A DNA stretch of 64,000 bases. It comes from Rhizomucor pusillus. Lineage: Eukaryota; Mucoromycota; Mucoromycetes; Mucorales; Lichtheimiaceae. The notes under the pieces are model-generated. The model was given only the letters and a program-made list of their open reading frames with translations. It was not told the origin of the DNA and made no database searches. This document shows, piece after piece, positions 33,876-46,113 of this stretch; position 1 is the stretch's first letter, and every line of letters begins with the position of its first letter. The position numbers were made by a program, and so were the translations under genes. Location: positions 153,223 through 217,222 of the forward strand of contig FWWN02000658.1 of assembly GCA_900175165.2 (NCBI GenBank). Direction: 5' to 3'.

Positions 33876-34527
33876 TTAGATCAAGCCAATCTGTACGTAG
33901 AAATTGTAAGATCAGTATCTTGTTGGTCGTTGGTCGTCTGTTACTTTGTCGTACCTTGTTCGCGACATCCAAAGCATCAACGTCGGCAGTGAGGCGGACG
34001 AAAGCCTTCTTGGTACCGTCGGGGCTATCAAAACATTTGATGTGTGAGCATTTCTAAATACTGCAAGGCTGCATATATGCTCTTATATATTTACCGGATG
34101 AGGGTGTTAACCTTCAAGGCCTCAACGTCGTAGAGTCTCTTGACGGCATCCTTGATGTGGTTCTTGTTGGCCTTGATGTCGACAACGAAGGTCAAGGTGT
34201 TGTGCTCCTCAATCTTCTTCATGGCGGTCTCAGTGTTGAGAGGGTTGCGAATGACGCGGTACTGGTCCATGCGAGGAAGGTGTGGGACCGACTTGCGAGC
34301 ATACTTGGGCTTGCGAGCCAACTTCAAGGTCTTGGGCAAGTGGAAGTGAGTCGAGGTGCGGATCTTGCGGACACCCTTGGCATGCACACCCTTGAGGGCG
34401 GCCTTCTTAGCGGCAGAAGCCTTCTTGGTGGCATCTGCGTATCGACGTATCAATCCATCCATCCGTCTGCTGCTGTATCCATCCGTTTCCATTACTCACC
34501 GACTTTCTTCGGACCCTGTTGTGCCAT
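33876..34527 (-). CDS. RPL25: 60S ribosomal protein uL23 (RPL25/RPL23A)
   Basis: Large-subunit protein at the polypeptide exit tunnel and the docking site for SRP and nascent-chain factors. Exons 34500-34527, 34095-34434, 33955-34024 and 33876-33890 give 150 residues. The first exon encodes [10 protein letters not shown] Lys/Ala-rich extension follows, then [20 protein letters not shown], the globular block [40 protein letters not shown] and the end [12 protein letters not shown]. The last coding exon is only 15 bases (IGLI plus stop). The length and the order of blocks fit yeast Rpl25. Confidence 0.97.
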
Positions 34528-34765
34528 TGTAAGCGACGACAGAAAAGAGAAAGCGTATCACCTTGGCAACTTGAGCCGTTCGAAAGGCCCTGCCTGCGAG
34601 CAAAGTGTGGTTCAAAGTCCGATATGGAACGAGCCTTTCAATGATCGGCTTCACCGTAGTTCTGACAGAATACTGACTTCCTTTATTACAAGAAACAGGG
34701 ATGCAATATTATAGATATAAAGCTATGTACAAAGTGGATTGGGAGGAGGTGTATAGAGTTGTGAA

Positions 34766-35106
34766 TTATTTTGGATCTGATAGCGATTTTGTACTTTCGA
34801 GGTGGATTTGAGACGACGCGTTGTATGACGACCACATACGCGCAATTTGGACGATATCATTGTTGTTCTTGTTGAGTTCCTAAAGAGAAATAAGAGAAAA
34901 CTCTATTTAATATGGCTGCGAATGACCATTGACCATGTCGTACCTCCAGACGGTCGTTAAGCTCAATGACAGCTTCGTTCAATTTGCTCTGACATGAAAA
35001 GTTTAAGATCGTTTGACAAACTGGGACTGGCCTGCAAAGCACATACCACATTCGAAACAATGCGACCAAGTAAAGCATTTTGCTGCTGCTCATGAGGATT
35101 TTCCAT
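34766..35106 (-). CDS. DAD4: DASH/Dam1 complex subunit Dad4
   Basis: Three exons (35047-35106, 34944-34988, 34766-34879) encode 72 residues, the same length as yeast Dad4. The start MENPHEQQQNALLGRIV, the block SKLNEAVIELNDRLE in exon 2 and VQIARMWSSYNASSQIHLE in exon 3 match the family. Dad4 is a small coiled-coil subunit of the DASH ring, which couples kinetochores to microtubule plus ends in fungi. Because the gene is short and split by two introns, it shows up only when splicing is considered. It sits between the uL23 and GEMIN5-like genes, all on the same strand. Confidence 0.92.
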
Positions 35107-35441
35107 GCTATCCAGAGTAGAACAGGATGTAGACGGAGGAAAACGGAGATCAAACGACAGTCGTCAGTGTCCCTGAAGTCGGAAAGGCAGCTGCAGCTTC
35201 AATTTTCCTCACCTTTTTTAAGATATCTGCACTTGGCAATATCCAAGCCTTCATAGGCTGAAATCTGATGAATAACCGATAAAATGTTAATTGTTTCTAA
35301 CAATACGCATCGTTGCATATAAACAGTTTACAAAGAAAACTGCGCTCCATACGGTATATAACAATAGAGAGTCAGATAATATCATTTCATGTGCATAATA
35401 GCTATAGAAACGCATTGTATATTTACAAAGAGCTTTTCCAC
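35107..35441. other. Spacer between DAD4 and the GEMIN5-like gene
   Basis: AT-rich spacer of 335 bases in a head-to-tail arrangement on the minus strand. It holds the DAD4 promoter and the 3' flank of the GEMIN5-like gene. No further gene seen. Confidence 0.45.
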
Positions 35442-38400
35442 TTAGTTCTGGTCCTGATTTTGAGCTACATTCTTTGCCGCTACACGCTCGTCCAGGGCGG
35501 TAAGGTATCTTGACAGGTACTCCTCAAACCTACTATCCTTGACTATATGCGCCAGGCATGCTGCCCAGAACAGATCCTGTTCGCTTTTACGTCTACTCAG
35601 CATGTTGATGGCGTTGGTTGTTGATCCGACAAGTTTACTTTGTAAGAAGCTATTGATGGAAAGGAGAATTAATTAATGAACCAATGCATATAGTAAAGTT
35701 ATCAATTGTTTTCAACTTACCACATTGCTGCTAATCCATCTTGCTCGGCAGCCTGCAATACATCAGCCCATTCAGCAAACAAAGTATTTATGAGTGTATC
35801 TTGACTTGGAAGCCACAGTTTTGCGATCGCAACTGCTTCCTTGTAATGTTTTGCTTTTCGATACACTGAAACAGCGTCGTAAGCTCGAGAGCATGCCAGA
35901 TAGCAAGTGGCAGCAAGCACATGCTCTTCAGTAGACTCGAGCTTTCTTGCTTGCTCCTCCATCAGCTTTAACCAAGTATCTTTCCCAGCTAAATTCTAGA
36001 GGTTAGAAATTATATGTAAAATACAACTGCAACTTTTCTTCTTCTTACCCATGGGGCTGAGAGCCAGTGTTATCCATGAATCGATTCCGAGCGACGAGGA
36101 TGCAATTCTGTTATCGAAAGTTTCGAAATGTCTGCGCATAATATCAATTGCAAGCGACAGATCGAGCTCTTCGCCAGTTGCAATGCTCGATTGTTGTGCA
36201 TCTTGCGCTATCAAACTGTCAGATATATGCAACTGCATCCTGCCATTTTTTTCCGTGCTACTAACCTTCGATTCCAAGCATCCGCCGCAACGCGTTGGTA
36301 TCGCCGAATATCACATTTGTGATACTTTCGTCCGGAGTCTCCGAGGTATTGTTGGCGTATTTCTCATATTCGGATGGATCAATGCTAGGGGGTATACGGC
36401 TTCTCACATAATTGATGGTTTCTTGTACGTTCCCTTCGTAAAGGTATGCAGCCAAGAGGAGACAACTCTTTACGTTTGCAGCATGCTTAGTTTCCTTCCC
36501 AGATTTCGAAGGTCGCGATAACAACGTAAGCTTAGCATTCGTCTTCCTCTTCTTTTTCGGTGGCGGCGCTGAAGCAGGTGTAGTTTCAGTGCGCTTTGTG
36601 CCAACCTTTGAATTTGTAGCTGCCTCGTCAACCGCAGCTATCTTTTCCTTCTCGAGTACCCTTCGTGACTTTGCAGCTACGACAAGCATATAAGTGATTA
36701 AGCAACCGTATCATCAACAAGAGCACATCCTTACGAATTTCTCCAGGATACGGGAAGTCGGTGTACTTCCACATGTACAAAAACCGATCTTCGCCTCCTG
36801 ATATCAGCATATCTTGATCATGACGGCACCAGCAGACGGTTAACGGCGTAGCCATATGTTCACCAAACAGTGACACGGGAGCATATATATCAACATCCCA
36901 AATCTGGCAGCAGATAAAAGTCATAACTTGCACCTAAGCTGTAACATTCTCTTCAAAAATATCTTACCGCAATGAATCCATTTTTAGCTGCTACGGCCAA
37001 GTAAGCTTTGTCGCTGTGGTGACTCCATGCCAGGCTTGTTATCTCTTTATCATCCATACGCATTGTACGTGCTGGTGGTTCTGGCACAGGGATTTCTGCA
37101 ATCATATATCACGTTAAATTATTTGCAGTGTATGCTACTATCAGATATGCAAATTACCAGGAACAGAGTCAATATTGATGTTAGCGATATTGTGAATAAA
37201 AACATCTCCTGTCTCAACTCCTGCGGCAAGTAGATCTTGACTTGGACACTGCGCATTTCCCCATGCAAGATAGGTAATCCTGGATCTTCCTTCATAAGAA
37301 GCATACACTATCTTGAGCGTGTCCAAACGGTATATTTCAATCGATCCATCAGTGCTTCCAAGAGCTAAGTATCGACTGTTGCCATCTACGGCGGCCGCGC
37401 AGTAAGAAGTCTGCGGCTTTGCCTACATAGCATTGGGTTAGGCTGCGTACACTACTTTTGTAAGATCTCCAATTTGAATCTGGTTGTACCGCTTTGGTTA
37501 ATTCCCAGGAAGGATTAGCTTGCATGATCAATTTTAGTAAGTTGACGGCATGGCGGGTAGGATGGGACATCCTATGCAAGTATACTGCGCCATCCAATCC
37601 ACATGTGATAACCATATTCTGTGCATCAGGATCCTCGAGTGCTTGAGACATGTCAGCGACGTACGAAATGCTAGGCGTTTCTTTTCCCTTGACATTGTGA
37701 TAAGTTTTGAAGCGTTGGTTTTTGCTCGCATGAAGGTTCCACAGGCCGACTCTGCCATACTCGGTGCTGTAAAAAAGCAATCCTTCTTGTGAAGGATGAC
37801 TTTTCACATAACCGATTTGTCCCTGCAACTCTCTCCACAGTGCTTCGGAGTCGTAGAAATTGCCGTCTGACATTGCCGTATCGATGGAGCCGAATCGCCA
37901 TAGTTTAATATTTGATTCTCCCAAACCGATAATTGCCATTCCTGGGTTCCAGCTTGGAATATCAATGCAATATGGAAAGCTCGCGTGTGATACCAATCGT
38001 ATCCGAAAATCCCTGCTTTTCACATCCCACTTTATGATCTGTAATATTTCTTTAGGTATGATGATCCCATAAACAGACAGAATATCCATACCTGCTTATC
38101 CAGAGAATATGTAATTGCTGTCTGCCCCTTGTCTGCCCATGTAATCCCAAACACATTGCGTTTGTGTCGATCTGTCCACTTCATAGCGCCCGCGTATGAT
38201 ATTAATTTTCTTCCTTCGATGTTAAATGGATAGATCATGCCCCTAAAATTATTTTCAGTGGACAATGCAGAGAATTCACGGTGATATTCGAGGCTTACAG
38301 GACACCCGAGACATAGAGGATATTTTCGAATGTTGGAGACCAAGAGAGTTCCAACCAAAAGGTATTTTTCTGTTGTTCCGTCAAGTTTGGTGGTGGGAAA

Positions 38401-39271
38401 GGGAATCTGGGTTCAGCGTATTTGCTTTCATTCGGGACATCCCAGATAATGACGCTTTTTGTCTTCCGAGCGCTAGATGCCAGTAAGGGCCATTGGTCTT
38501 CCTCCCACATAGGAGGATCTTGGATATTTTGCCACGCAAGAGCGCGAATTCCGTCCTGCGAATGAATCATCTGGTACACGGTCTTCGTACTGAGATCATC
38601 CTCCAATGCTTCGATCACAATCATACCATTGCCATATCTAGAAAACGCAATGAATTAAAGTTTTCCCTTTTACTTATTTTCTTTTGTTTTACCCAACAGC
38701 AAAGTAATCTTTTCCAGCCCTGTTTAGCATTGCAATGGCGGTGACTTCGGCGTTCACTTTGCAAGTTTCTGACTTCCGCTGTCCAAAGGGTTGTTGGATG
38801 ATTACCGTTCCTGACTTGTCACCTAGTCACTAGTTTAGCAATGTCACGCTATCGACACCGATATGGCTGAATATTTCCGTACCGGAAATTATTAAAGTGC
38901 CCTCTCGGATGCATTTGAGTACGTTCACGGTAGACTAGGCGGTTTAAATTGACTTATCAGCTACCGCAATGCTTGCATTTATAGGCCTTTTGTTTTACCT
39001 TATGCCCTGGGATACTTGTCAGAAGCGACCCGTCGAGGATATTCCATACACGTATCTTTGGATCTTCTCCGGCCACAAAGCAAAGCTGCTCGTGAACGTC
39101 GATCGTCTGAATCTTGTCATTTGCAGCCGTAAAGTTCTTTACGTACTGAAGATCAGAAAGCCGTAGCACAACGATCGCGTTTCTCGACGCATAGACATAG
39201 TAGCCCAGGCTAGATATGGCAGAACAGTAGCAAGAGTACCAGTTTGCAGTTGGCGGATAGCAAGTGATCAT
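35442..39271 (-). CDS. GEMIN5-like WD40 protein
   Basis: Thirteen exons: 38999-39271, 38883-38934, 38693-38822, 38299-38637, 38092-38242, exon 6 from 38038 (end uncertain), 37158-37410, 36968-37095, 36735-36903, 36266-36676, 36049-36207, 35721-35988 and 35442-35649. About 1030-1040 residues. The N-terminus ITCYPPTANWYSCYCSA matches GEMIN5 (PPSPNWYC pattern). Many WD40 units follow (GEDPKIRVWNILDGSLLTSI, GITWADKGQTAITYSLDKQ, YLALGSTDGSIEIYRL, SGGEDRFLYMWKYTDFPYPG). A basic linker PPPKKKRKTN precedes a helical, TPR-like C-terminal region (TCYLACSRAYDAVSVYRKAK). In animals GEMIN5 recognises snRNAs for SMN-dependent Sm-ring assembly and also binds mRNA. Exon 6 may end at 37490 or 37451; both keep the frame. 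Confidence 0.85.
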
Positions 39272-40596
39272 GTCGCGGATCGATCGTAATCGCAGAGATA
39301 GATCGCAAAAGCGGAGTACCTTGCTCGGATCCTGACCATTAATGCTCTGAGCTTTTACTTTGTCTATTTGTCGTGAGACGCATGTTTTCTATTATCCAAT
39401 TGGACTTTATCGCAGTATTCTATGCTTTCTATAATACATATGTCTGTTTAAAGAACACTTATGAATATATGAAATTGCCTACATTTTCTTTCTATGCAAA
39501 ATGTATATTGCATTTTCCTCGTTAGTCTGTCGTAATCCATATTGACATACACTTTACGTTAAACAGCAAACATCTCGTTTTGTTTCTTTGAGTAGTTAAA
39601 ACAAGTTTATTGTTTTCCCGCTCTTGGCGGGGACCACGCATCGTGTCGGGACAGGGCAGACGCGGGCAAAAGGGAAAGGACAATGTATACAAAATACATT
39701 TTTGAAGGGGGCGGCGCACCAGCAGGCACCACCCGGGACGGAGGGATGCTTCTACATACAGAAAGGAGACTTGCTTGGATAGAATGATATGCACTTGCAA
39801 GCAATAATACTTGTCACGCCGCACGCTCGCCATAGAATATGAGTAAGATTTTGACAGACAACCCAGGGGAACACGCCAGAGCACAGAGAAGCTGCATGCA
39901 TAATTCGGTCAAGAGGTATATATAAACATGCTTCAATCTGCATCAACCGTCAGTCGTTTGCAATCTTAAAAGATTTGATGTTCTAGCTTACCATATCATT
40001 ATTTCTGTAAAAGATATAGAGGAAAAAGAAATGTACGGGGACTGCTCATTTTATAGGTATCTCAACAAAAAATTTCTGTTTGTAATGTATATATCAACTG
40101 ACAGCACTCGATGATAACATACCGCAGTATGACATGCAATACGTATGCATCGGCACTGTGGTAGATGCATAGTCTGCTGGAACATCGAACATGACCGGTT
40201 TCACCACCACCATGGTTGCGCAGTAATTTGGAAGAATAACATAAGTAGGAGACGAAATGCTGAAGCGAATATCAAAAGAATAAACTCCCGTTGATTCGTC
40301 TTTCGAAGCTTTTATATGCATGCAGAGAAAAAAATCATGGAAACCTATGCGAAAGCTTGACATTTCTGGGTTTTAGTAGCAAAGGAGGAAACTGTCGATA
40401 AATCAGGAAGCCGTACAAAAATGCTGTTTCTTTAGTATAATAGTGATTTTGGGAATTTTACAACAGCTTTTATGCATTAGTTTAAACACAAGCTTATTTT
40501 TAATTAGTATGTCTGCTCAATTGACGGTTTTATGCGTAGAAGCAATTCGTTACTTTTGAAATGGAAATGCGAGACGGTGGCTGAAAGTCAAGCAGG
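39272..40596. other. 1.3-kb spacer; possible short minus-strand gene not resolved
   Basis: Divergent spacer between the GEMIN5-like and RRP40 genes. An 89-codon minus-strand frame starting at ATG 40363 is preceded by an acceptor-like TACTAAAACCCAG. It has a GTATGT donor near its end and a canonical-looking intron further along (GTAAGC to GATGCAG, about 39935-39990). I could not join these into a stop-free protein. A GC-richer patch lies at 39620-39760. The content is unresolved. Confidence 0.35.
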
Positions 40597-41429
40597 ATGG
40601 TAGACTTCCTCCGCATACCTTTTTCCCAATTTTCCAATAAGCTTTGGTCGACCCAAATGGAAGTCGACAGATCGGACTCGCGCGTAGTACTTCCGGGCGA
40701 TATTATTCACGAAACCAGTGCTCACCCCGAGAATACAAAGTTGATACTTGGGCCTGGTACGCGACAAGATGGCGAGCAGATCGTGGCAGCCAAAGCAGGC
40801 ATCTTGAATGGCTCAGAAACTGGCAACAAGTGGTGGATCGAAAGCAATCAAAAACGCGTATGTATTTTAGGAGTGACAATGCTGATCAGTTTGAATTAAA
40901 TTGCAACTGAACGATCGTATAGTATGTGGCTTCTGCAGGCGAGTCCGTACTGGGAACGGTGACAGCCAGATTGGCGGATTACTACCGCATAGATATCGGC
41001 ACTGCCCATCAAGCCATCTTGCCCGTCCTTGCCTTTGAAGGCGCTACTAAACGCAACAAGCCGAACTTGGCTCATCGAGCGCTCGTTTACTGCCGCGTTG
41101 CCATGGCAAACAAGGACATGGAAGCAGAGTTGGAGTGTATCAATCCTACCACTGGCAGAGCCGATGGTTTTGGAGAACTTAAGGGTGGATACGTGTTTAA
41201 ATGTTCGCTGGGACTTTGCCGAAGATTGTTGGATCCCAAAACACCCATTTTGGCACTGCTTGGTGAGCATTTTCCCTTTGAAATCGCAGTCGGCATGAAC
41301 GGACGCGTTTGGGTCAACTCGGAAAGCGTCAAGAATACCATCATGCTTGCAAACGCTATTCAGACTTCAGAATACTTGAGCACCGAAGAGTGCAAAGCCA
41401 TGGTCGAAGGTCTGGTGCGCGAAGCTTAA
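40597..41429 (+). CDS. RRP40: Exosome core subunit Rrp40 (EXOSC3)
   Basis: Two exons, 40597-40857 and 40923-41429, give 255 residues. Rrp40 is one of the three S1/KH cap subunits of the RNA exosome, which threads RNA towards the nucleases. The N-terminal block VVLPGDII, the S1 region around YYRIDIGTAHQAILPVLAFE and NKPNLAHRALVYCRV, and the KH-like GMNGRVWVN with its G-x-N-G signature appear in order. ELECINPTTGRADGFGELKG is typical of Rrp40. An internal in-frame ATG at 40657 (MEVDRSD) would give 235 residues, closer to yeast Rrp40; I kept the first ATG. Confidence 0.95.
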
Positions 41430-41905
41430 AATGCTTTCAAAACATTTTCAACTTTTTACCCGTTTACATTCAATCATGTACATAGCAAAAGCTTCCTCTT
41501 TATCCTCCTTCTTTCCCTTTATCTGTACATTACGCAGACTAAACTTTATTCACGTAAACACTGTTGCATGCTGAAGATGGAGATGTAGAATTGTTGCTGC
41601 TTATTTGGCGGATGATGAGGGTTGTCGTTTCTGATTTATTAACCAGATCAAGTGTGTCAGTTCACGAGATGACTTTCTGTATGACGAGAAGAGAAGAAAA
41701 CAAAGGAAAATATTGCATGATATCTGTGGATAATCACATATGTAAGTCAATTGAAGAAAGGGAAATTGCAATAGGAAAATGTGTACTCAATTCACCTCGT
41801 CAGCTTGGGTCTACTCCAACAGACAAACGTCGATGTTCCACGGAACCAGTCCACAATCTTGTCCGCGTCAATAAAATCAGAATATATAAGACAAACCCGC
41901 GTCAT
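41430..41905. other. Convergent spacer between RRP40 and SNF5
   Basis: 3' flanks of two convergent genes, A/T- and GA-rich. An open frame of 117 codons on the plus strand has no recognisable features. Nothing else supported. Confidence 0.45.
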
Positions 41906-44069
41906 CTAAATCATTAAATTATTATTATTGCTGTTGTTGGATATCGGTCGTGTGGTATGGTGCGTTACTGACGAGAAGCGATTGCCCGCGCTAAGCGGGA
42001 TTCCGATATTTGGTGTTGCATTAAATTGTGGTGGTGGAGGTGTGGGAGTGGTCAGGCTATGTGCATTGCTAGCTGCTTCCGCGGCTATATTTGCTCGCGC
42101 CTTTATAGCACTCCTCCGCTGTGAATGCATAGGTTCATACATTGCATTGGTAGGTGTACTGCCACGGGTTCCTGATAAGCCATTGCCCATAAAATTATCG
42201 TCGGATGCTTCATGTTCCGGTGCCAATGCAATGCCTGTGCGATGTGTCTTTAGAGGCTCACGATCAGGTAAGATGATTCCCCGACGGCCGCGAGCTTGTC
42301 TTCGTTTACGTCTACAGTGCCGTGTCAGTTGTATCCGCGTTCATGGTTTTACAATTCATAGTTACCTGGCTTCTCTCATACGATCCTTCTCCAGTTTATC
42401 AATCTCTGCATCAGTCAATTCCAGAATGGCAGGTGTGAACCGCTCGACGGCGTCGGTCTCTCTGAATGTCGATTTCAAAGCTGGTAGGAAACTTTGCCGC
42501 AGTTCGTCATCCACAATACTCGAACCATTAAATTCGTGACCAGTAAGCAATAACGATTTTATATACACGTGCACTTGTTCACGAATAGAATGTGCAATAG
42601 CCGTTCTGGACTCCGGTATAAGTGTTGGCTCTCGTGATAAAAATGTGCACTTGTTTAACTTACTTGAATTCTCCTCCCAGCCCTAACTCATTAGCTAATT
42701 TCTCGGCAAATGATTCTGGAGAATTCTCACGACAGCTTATATCCCATTCAAATTGATCCAGTAACGCGCGGTTGCCGACCGTAATATCCAACTATATTGT
42801 TCCATACTCTCGTTAGACCGATTCAATAACAAGCATACCTGCGCAAATCCAGCGTACCTTGATAAGAGTTCGTAACTCTGAATTATTTGCTTTTTTGGAT
42901 TTGGCAGGTTGTTCCTGAATTTCCTGAGTTGGTAGCGATAATTTTTCTTCTTTCGCATCTTGAAAATCTTGACATATCTTTCGACGTTTTTCTTCGCTGT
43001 CGGGTTCCTCACCATCCATCACGGTGCTGGCTGCATGTAGATAGTAATCTTCAACCTGATCACGAATACTTCTTGCAACAAGCGGTACAAAAGTCGCGCT
43101 CGGTAGCTGCAAGTCCTCACATAGGACCTCCGCAAACTGCTCTGGTGTGATGAGTGTTTCATTCAAGCTCCACGTAAACGTATCGCGTAGTTTATATCCA
43201 TCTATCTCGAACTCAAGACGGACAGGTACCAGGGTATCTTCTTGCTGTGCCTGCTCCTTCAACTGTTCTAGCGAGCTATGACGTACAAATCGAAAATATT
43301 CAGTGAGTTATGGTGGAATCACTCAAAGCTGGATGCTAACTTACAATCGCAGCTCTTTGGTTCGTCGTGTCCGTTTTCTGTCCGCAGGATACAGAATTTG
43401 ATTTGGACCGGCGGCTGTCGCTGCATTACCGACTCCAGAGTATCCATTTCCAAAGGTGAGTCCAGGATCGATCATCTTTGCACGTCGCTGGTAGCCGAGT
43501 GCTTCCAGTTCGCGTTTTTTCTCTTGGGCCAACAATGTATGCCGCTTGTATTGCTCATTTAATGTTTCTTGATACACTTCGTCGCGAAGCTGATACAGTT
43601 TCAAATTCTTCTTGGCCGTTTCAGTGTCTGCAGGAATAGCTTCGATTTGAGGTGTCGCTGGCGTTGCTGAGGGAACCACTGGAGGACGCGTTGGAAGTTG
43701 CGCGGCCGGTTGCTGGATCTGAAGAGGGGACGCAACGCTGTACTGAGGAGCTGCAGCGGCCGCTGCTGCAAGCGCAACAGTGTTGACGTTTGAGCCTGGA
43801 AACGGTTGCGGTGACGAGCGCGCGAACATTGCTTGTTGTGGTGACACCTGATTCATCTTTTGAAGGGCGAGCATTGGAGGTCGTCCGAAAAAGTTTGCTT
43901 GTGCTGCGTCTGACGGTAACCAAGGCCCAGTGGGTGAGGCTGTTTGGTAGCTTCCCTCAGCGAAGGACTGCTGTTGTAATCGCTGCTGCTGTTGTTGAAA
44001 CGCCATGTTATTGTACATTGCCGCTTGCAGTCTTTGCTGCTGTTGCTGTTGCTGTTGCAATGGATTCAT
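41906..44069 (-). CDS. SNF5: SNF5/SMARCB1/Sfh1-family chromatin-remodelling subunit
   Basis: Five exons: 43345-44069, 42858-43275, 42664-42791, 42366-42605 and 41906-42311, giving 638 residues. The N-terminal region is Gln-rich (encoded by CAG/CAA runs) and Ala/Pro-rich. A helical block [20 protein letters not shown] is followed by the basic [18 protein letters not shown]. The SNF5 domain has two repeats: [20 protein letters not shown] with [17 protein letters not shown] (from about residue 260), and [20 protein letters not shown] with [15 protein letters not shown] (from about 380). A basic [12 protein letters not shown] motif follows. These subunits hold the nucleosome in SWI/SNF or RSC complexes. 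Snf5 and Sfh1 cannot be separated here without comparison. The C-terminal 100 residues are Asn/Ser/Pro-rich. Confidence 0.94.
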
Positions 44070-44583
44070 GACTCTTTTATAGTTCTGATGCGTTTGTGAT
44101 TTGTGAAAGCGTCAAAAGTCTATGTACAGTATAGAAGGGACGAGGTATATGCGCTTCCACGTTTTGATGCACGGCAGTGATGAAGAGTAGGAGACACGAC
44201 CCACCCGAAAAGTGATCAAAAGGGTCGGCCGACGTCAGCAAATTTTGAGCAATAAATTAACTCCAACTATGGTCTCCAAGTTCGATGTTTATTTTAAAAA
44301 AAAATCTAGATGCTGACTACGTCAAACCATGTACCTTTCGAGAGCACCTGCGTTTGTTTCACGGCATGGATACTCGTCAACAAGCAAATAAATTAAAGAA
44401 CTATTAGTCTTAGCAACAGAATTATCATACAATGTCTCATTTCCATAATCACGCGGTCTCTAAGCGAGCGTCCTCGATAGAATGGGTTACTCGAAATTGA
44501 TCTTCTTGTTTTATGGAGTACATAGCAATGGATCTCTAGGATGCAAATTGAGGCAGGTAAAAGGAAGGGTTGTAGAGGGTGGA
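44070..44583. other. Spacer between SNF5 start and MIC10 3' end
   Basis: Both neighbours are on the minus strand, so this is the SNF5 promoter and the MIC10 3' flank. No gene supported. A GTCGGCCGACGTCAGC stretch near 44224 holds a TGACGTC-like (CRE/ATF-type) palindrome that could be a factor site. Confidence 0.4.
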
Positions 44584-45042
44584 TTATACTGATGGCTTTT
44601 GCTTTTCGAATTGGACACCGGGAACATGGTAAGGGTGGAAAACGCGCTGCATCGAGATACATCGTTAATCGCTTCGATATTGTCCCCCGGCATGTGTGTT
44701 GTTTTACCTGAGCATCGGCGTAGGCAACACCAAAACCCCATCCAGTGGCAATAGCAATAGGCCATGTTCGTTCTATAAATAGTTTTATTAGGTTCTTTCC
44801 TTGATACTTGCTCCACTCGTTCTATAAGAGTGCACACTTACTCTTGAAAAGCAACGCTGAAGCGACGATACCAGCGCTCAGACCAAGACCGGTCTTTACG
44901 ACAAAGTTGGAAATCACGCGATCCCACTGAAGAGATTTACAATATTTTCGAACTTGAGCGTGCTGTATTTGACGAGTTTTTATTATCTACTAACCTTGTG
45001 AGAGAGCAGATTTTCGCTAGGGACGTTGGGGTCAGTCGACAT
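44584..45042 (-). CDS. MIC10: MICOS subunit Mic10
   Basis: Four small exons (44995-45042, 44842-44926, 44708-44772, 44584-44646) encode 86 residues. Mic10 is the inner-mitochondrial-membrane hairpin protein that bends membrane at crista junctions. It has WDRVISNFVVKTGLGLSAG followed by a first membrane segment, then RTWPIAIATGWGFGVAYADA as the second. Both segments carry the glycine spacing (GLGxxxG and GWGFG) needed for Mic10 oligomerisation. The C-terminus is FHPYHVPGVQ. No presequence is needed in this family. Divergent from the EF-hand gene, with a 1.1-kb spacer. Confidence 0.94.
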
Positions 45043-46113
45043 TGTCGTCTATGGGTTTATCTGTGAGAGGGGTGGAGAACGAGGTGTGTGGTGTTTTCTG
45101 GGTCGGTGACAGCGGTCACTGGGCGGACTGCAAAGTCCTCTCTTGTGCTCGTTGCAGGATATCCCATCACGATGTTCCTCGCCATATAGCCACGCTTCTC
45201 GTTGGCCGGTACCTTCATTATATAAAGGTGATATACCACGCACTATCTTGGTGGTATCAACCGTGGTGATCAAATTAAATATCCATAACTTGGATATTCT
45301 CCTACTCTCGAACATAATATATGAATGAAGAGATCCCTCTTCACGACCGCGTAAAATCACAACCTGTGAAGCACTCTTGAACTAATACAACAGAAGTGCC
45401 CCTTTCTGTAAAAGTGGCAATCAACCTGGATCATAGGCGGATATAAAGCACACAATCGAGACTCTCTAACGTCATAATAATGAAATTTTCGACAACTACG
45501 CTCGATACGCATGGGAGACTATTTACTCTGCTCTAACACCATGAATACATGGTGGCTTTTTTACAAGAGCTTTACACTTTGCTTCGCTCGTTGTGCTTGG
45601 TTCGCTGAAGCTCATGGCTGATCCGAGTCTGTAGAATAAACTCACTCGAGTCTTCATAAACCTCCGGCGATTTTGCATCCGCATCGCTACTGCAAGCACG
45701 GCGCCGTCGAATTCCAAAGTTGTTTTACGAGTTTATGAGCCTCCCGAATTGATATTTCATGTTTGATGGTGTGGCATGCAACATTCTGTATGATGACCTA
45801 TGGGGTCAGGATAATGGTCATCTCAAGAAGTTCCCAGCTACTCACTGAAGGGCTTTGAATATTCTGTTTATGAGACTACCGGTCAATAGTTTGAGGATAT
45901 CCATTGTCGAGGAAAGGTTAAAGTTCAGCATATTATGGCGTATTTTCCTCCGCATATGGCGATGGTGCATTTCTACGTGGAAGTTGACAATCAATGCTTA
46001 CTGGGCAATAGTGATAGTTCTATGAATTGCGGGGGTCCAATGCATATGTCGGTGTATCAAATTCATCCTCACGCAACCGAGCCCTTCCCTTCTTTTCTTT
46101 TCCGCATACAACA
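45043..46113. other. Divergent spacer between MIC10 and the EF-hand gene
   Basis: About 1.1 kb with only short open frames on both strands and no coherent splice model. A T-rich tract (CCCTTCTTTTCTTTTCC) lies just before the EF-hand start. No repeats or RNA genes recognised. Confidence 0.4.

Noticed and set aside
34560..34640. GGTTCAAAGTCC-like sequence resembling a tRNA B box
   Set aside because: One base too long for a T-loop, and no matching A box or acceptor stem could be folded around it.
34157..34714. Plus-strand open frame of 185 codons
   Set aside because: Antisense to the uL23 gene; its openness reflects codon bias of the ribosomal-protein gene.
40094..40363. 89-codon minus-strand frame with nearby splice signals
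   Set aside because: The downstream exons could not be joined without a stop and no domain was recognised, so it is only mentioned in the spacer entry.
41928..42539. Plus-strand open frame of 203 codons
   Set aside because: Runs antisense through two SNF5 exons and the intron between them. The minus-strand protein is clearly the real one.
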